Assembly: GCA_028098005.1 (NCBI GenBank)
Contig: JAOHFM010000028.1
Span: 1 to 19,375 of the forward strand
Length of the DNA: 19,375 bases
From: Psychrosphaera sp.
GTDB lineage: Bacteria; Pseudomonadota; Gammaproteobacteria; Enterobacterales; Alteromonadaceae
Reading direction: 5' to 3'
The notes beneath the pieces were generated by a model. The model saw nothing but the letters and a program-made list of their open reading frames with translations, was not told the origin of the DNA and ran no database searches. Below, piece after piece: positions 17,074-19,375 of this stretch (the first letter of the stretch is position 1; every line of letters starts with the position of its first letter). A program made the translations under genes and the position numbers.

Positions 17074-17963
17074 TATTTATTCCTCACAGAGCTGGTTTCA
17101 TTGTTGTCAGTTATTAACGCCTTCTCATCACTTACAGAGAGACTATTAACCTCTGCGTTTTCCTGTGCTTTAAAATAGAGCGTATAAAAATCGCTAATGA
17201 GTGATTGCTCAATCTTTTTTGCTTTGCTGGTTGGACAAAAAATAGAAAAGACAAAAGATACTTTGCCAATGTCCGTTGTTTGCACCTTTATGGTTGGTGC
17301 TGGTCCTGCAATTTGTACGCCCAATCTATTCTCTATGAGTTTATTATAACGCTGAGCAACATCGGTAAATTCAAAGCAATAACCTTCAGCCTTTGCGTAC
17401 ATTTTAGGCACTAGGTCATATGGATTTGTTTTGATGCAATCTAACACTACGGAAAATGAGTGGTTAATATAGCGCTTCATATAATTCATGTTTTTTATTG
17501 GTAACGTCATGAGCTGGTTGTTTGGTAAAAATATGGTTTTACCTGTGTAAGCATAGGTATCTGCGCTGATTTCTAATATTGTGACTTTTGCCCAGTCAGT
17601 TTCTGCCACTTCACCAAATTGATTATTGGTTTGGATCCAATCGCCCACACGGAATGGATTGGTACTGCTTATATATAAAAAACCAATGAAACATTGAATA
17701 AGCTCACGCGTTGCTAAAACAATAGCGACTACAAAGGCTGCAATAGACAGTGCAAAGTTTTGTAATTCATTGCTCCATAACATGAGTAAGGCAATTATAA
17801 ACACCATGTTGATGGCATTTTTTGCCGTATTTATATGCAAGCGACGGTTTGTTGATTTACTACCGGCGTTGCGATTAATAAGTTTGATCAATCCTATTTT
17901 TGCTAAATATGCGGCTAAAAATAGAAGGAAACTAAAAAATAATTGGCTGTTAAATAGACTCAC
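17073..17963 (-). CDS. Small MscS-family mechanosensitive ion channel
   Basis: This 296-residue membrane protein has three or four hydrophobic helices in its first 105 residues. They are followed by the MscS beta-domain signature (NPFRVGDWIQTNNQFGEV, about residues 102-119) and a conserved TIFLPNNQL segment before a cytoplasmic C-terminal domain. MscS-type channels open under membrane tension to release solutes on hypo-osmotic shock; many family members have other or unknown gating, and this one is not close enough to E. coli MscS to claim the same role. It starts at GTG (17963-17961) with AGG about a dozen bases upstream. Its stop codon overlaps the mgtE start, so the two membrane ion-transport proteins are probably made from one mRNA. 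The C-terminal 20 residues are polar and rich in Ser, Asn and Glu. Confidence 0.9.
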   Translation of the reverse strand: MSLFNSQLFFSFLLFLAAYLAKIGLIKLINRNAGSKSTNRRLHINTAKNAINMVFIIALLMLWSNELQNFALSIAAFVVAIVLATRELIQCFIGFLYISSTNPFRVGDWIQTNNQFGEVAETDWAKVTILEISADTYAYTGKTIFLPNNQLMTLPIKNMNYMKRYINHSFSVVLDCIKTNPYDLVPKMYAKAEGYCFEFTDVAQRYNKLIENRLGVQIAGPAPTIKVQTTDIGKVSFVFSIFCPTSKAKKIEQSLISDFYTLYFKAQENAEVNSLSVSDEKALITDNNETSSVRNK

Positions 17964-18062
17964 TAAAAGAACCTAAAAGAGTAAAAGGGATTTAGAATAA
18001 GCGTAGCATGAGAGCTGATTCTGAGTTAAATAAAAATCACTATATTTGACAATTATTTAACT

Positions 18063-18092
18063 AAAAAAAAAGGGCCAATAAAATTAGCCCTT
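18063..18092 (-). terminator. Rho-independent terminator after the CFA-synthase-like gene
   Basis: Read on the - strand, AAGGGC (18092-18087) pairs with GCCCTT (18075-18070), with a further ATT/AAT pairing inside a one-mismatch stem, then nine T bases (complement of the A-run 18063-18071). It lies about 40 bases past the stop of the gene at 18135. Confidence 0.85.
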
Positions 18093-18134
18093 GAAGGTAT
18101 GCAGAATTGTTGACGGTATTGTAGGTCGTCAGCT

Positions 18135-19367
18135 TTATTTTCTAGCAACAAAGTGAACCGTGCTGGTGGCACGTTGTAAAAATGCACCTTCACAGTAACT
18201 TAAGTAATAATTCCATAAACGACGAAAACGCTCATCAAAACCATACTCAGTAAGTTCTTGCCAATTCTTGTTAAAACGAACTCGCCACTCATTGAGCGTT
18301 TGAGCGTAATCTAAACCAATGTCATGAAGCTCATGAAGTACCATATCCGTATCTTGCCTTAAGTGTTTGCTCATAAACTCGATACTTGGCAAACAACCGC
18401 CCGGGAAAATATAACGCTGGATAAAGTCGACGTTACTTCGGTAATGATCAAAGCGTTGATCCGCAATAGTGATAGCTTGAATCAACATTTTGCCGCCAGG
18501 TTTTAACAATGCATTACACTTGCTAAAGAACTCGGTGTAATACTCAAAACCAACAGCTTCAATCATTTCAATCGAAACAAGCTTGTCATATTCGCCAGTT
18601 AGTTCTCGGTAATCACGTTTTAATAGTGTGATTTTATCTTCAAGGCCAAGCGTTTTTATTCTTGCCTCAGCGTAGTCGTGCTGAGCATCAGAGATGGTAG
18701 TCGTCGTTACGTGACAACCATAGTTTTGAGCGGCAAAAATAGCTAAGCCACCCCAGCCAGTACCAATTTCAACGAGTCTGTCATCGCTAGTAAGCTCCAG
18801 TCGCTGACAAATTAAATTAAGTTTGTTCAATTGAGCTGCGTCTAAATCAGTGGCTTCTTTGCTGTAAATGGCCGATGAGTACATCATTTCTGGGTCTAAG
18901 AAACGGGTATACAAATCATTACCAAGATCGTAATGCGCCAGTATGTTTTCTTTGGATCCTGATTGAGAGTTTTTATTACGACGGTGGAAAAGTTTATTTT
19001 TTAATTTTGTCGCCCAAGACATTTTGCTTTCTAGCTCGTCAAGTTGTTGCTGACAGACAACAAAAGCTTCAATTAAACGAGTTAGGTTAGGGCTTGACCA
19101 CTGGTTATTAATAAAGGCTTCAGCTGCAGCTATACTGCCGCCGGTAGCTAGCGACTTATAGACGCCTTGGTCGTGAATATTTAACTGTGCTTGGATTTCA
19201 GCATCTCGCTGTCCAAAAAAGTGATTTCCATCGCCCTGTAACTGTGGGTCATGAATGGTCAGTCCAACACCTTCGATGCGTTCTAAAACTGCGAAAATAA
19301 GTTTCTGATATAAACCAGAAGACCAGCTTGAACTCGATTGGCTGATTGGGGTGACTAACTTTTCCAT
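18135..19367 (-). CDS. Cyclopropane-fatty-acyl-phospholipid synthase-like methyltransferase
   Basis: This 410-residue enzyme belongs to the SAM-dependent CFA synthase family, which transfers methylene or methyl to unsaturated acyl chains of membrane phospholipids. It has an N-terminal lipid-binding region, then HYDLGNDLY (about residues 145-153), the SAM loop VEIGTGWGG (199-207), IEAVGFEYY with Glu270, the IFPGGCLPS segment and a C-terminal YYLSYCEGAF with Cys392. Aligned by eye to E. coli Cfa, Glu239, Tyr317 and Cys354 are kept (Glu270, Tyr354, Cys392). However, the bicarbonate-site Cys139 is Ser165 and His266 is Gln297, as in a separate clade found in many Proteobacteria. Whether this clade makes cyclopropane rings is uncertain, so I do not give the symbol cfa. 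The ATG is 8 bases from the window edge, so its upstream neighbours are not visible. The gene is complete. Confidence 0.9.
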   Translation of the reverse strand: MEKLVTPISQSSSSWSSGLYQKLIFAVLERIEGVGLTIHDPQLQGDGNHFFGQRDAEIQAQLNIHDQGVYKSLATGGSIAAAEAFINNQWSSPNLTRLIEAFVVCQQQLDELESKMSWATKLKNKLFHRRNKNSQSGSKENILAHYDLGNDLYTRFLDPEMMYSSAIYSKEATDLDAAQLNKLNLICQRLELTSDDRLVEIGTGWGGLAIFAAQNYGCHVTTTTISDAQHDYAEARIKTLGLEDKITLLKRDYRELTGEYDKLVSIEMIEAVGFEYYTEFFSKCNALLKPGGKMLIQAITIADQRFDHYRSNVDFIQRYIFPGGCLPSIEFMSKHLRQDTDMVLHELHDIGLDYAQTLNEWRVRFNKNWQELTEYGFDERFRRLWNYYLSYCEGAFLQRATSTVHFVARK

Positions 19368-19375
19368 TGTTGATT

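Noticed and set aside
16688..17149. 153-codon open frame on the + strand opposite mgtE
   Set aside because: It is antisense to the conserved MgtE N-terminal and CBS region, shows no family motif and no ribosome-binding site, and is explained by codon bias of the real gene.
18046..18051. Perfect TTGACA on the + strand
   Set aside because: No + strand gene lies downstream and no good -10 follows; it is in an AT-rich gap between two - strand genes.
1..19375. Mobile element, CRISPR, defence island, toxin-antitoxin pair, tRNA or rRNA
   Set aside because: No transposase, integrase, regularly spaced repeats, nuclease or helicase modules, or tRNA-like cloverleaf were seen; nearly all the sequence is filled by recognisable housekeeping genes.

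Overview
The window reads as ordinary chromosome from a low-GC (about 40%) marine gammaproteobacterium. Protein character and gene content (YaaA with a DUF3429 neighbour, a Dld-II-type FAD/Fe-S oxidase, ETF-QO, RlmF, MgtE, a CFA-synthase-like enzyme) point to the Alteromonadales, most like Colwelliaceae (Colwellia/Thalassotalea). That placement is from recollection of the families, not from a search. I saw no rRNA, tRNA, CRISPR, insertion sequence, phage or integrase gene. No gap between genes exceeds 300 bases.

Left block, + strand (24-7968): a small DUF3429 membrane protein and yaaA (probable two-gene unit, followed by a hairpin); a 966-residue FAD-linked D-2-hydroxyacid dehydrogenase of the Dld-II type; electron-transfer-flavoprotein:ubiquinone oxidoreductase with its own terminator; and a DUF885 family lipoprotein gene that is broken near its 5' end, with signal peptide and catalytic body in different frames. 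The two redox enzymes would both pass electrons toward the respiratory chain.

Middle block, - strand (14191 down to 8142): purE-purK-carbonic anhydrase-rlmF-pulA, tightly packed (gaps of 32, 17, -1 and 17 bases) and probably one transcript from a promoter just upstream of purE. PurK consumes bicarbonate and the beta-carbonic anhydrase makes it, so the first three genes form a sensible metabolic set. RlmF (23S rRNA methyltransferase) and a lipoprotein pullulanase complete the run. The pulA end and the DUF885 end converge on one bidirectional terminator at about 8001-8029, beside an imperfect 20-base direct repeat.

Right block: nhaA (+, alone) converges on the - strand pair MscS-type channel/mgtE across a bidirectional terminator. 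The MscS stop and mgtE start overlap (TAATG). At the right edge is a CFA-synthase-like methyltransferase (-), complete, with its own terminator. It lacks two of the bicarbonate-site residues of classical cyclopropane synthases.

No clearly new multi-gene system is visible. The best leads are the altered active site of the CFA-like enzyme, the purEK-carbonic anhydrase linkage, and the 5' lesion in the DUF885 gene.
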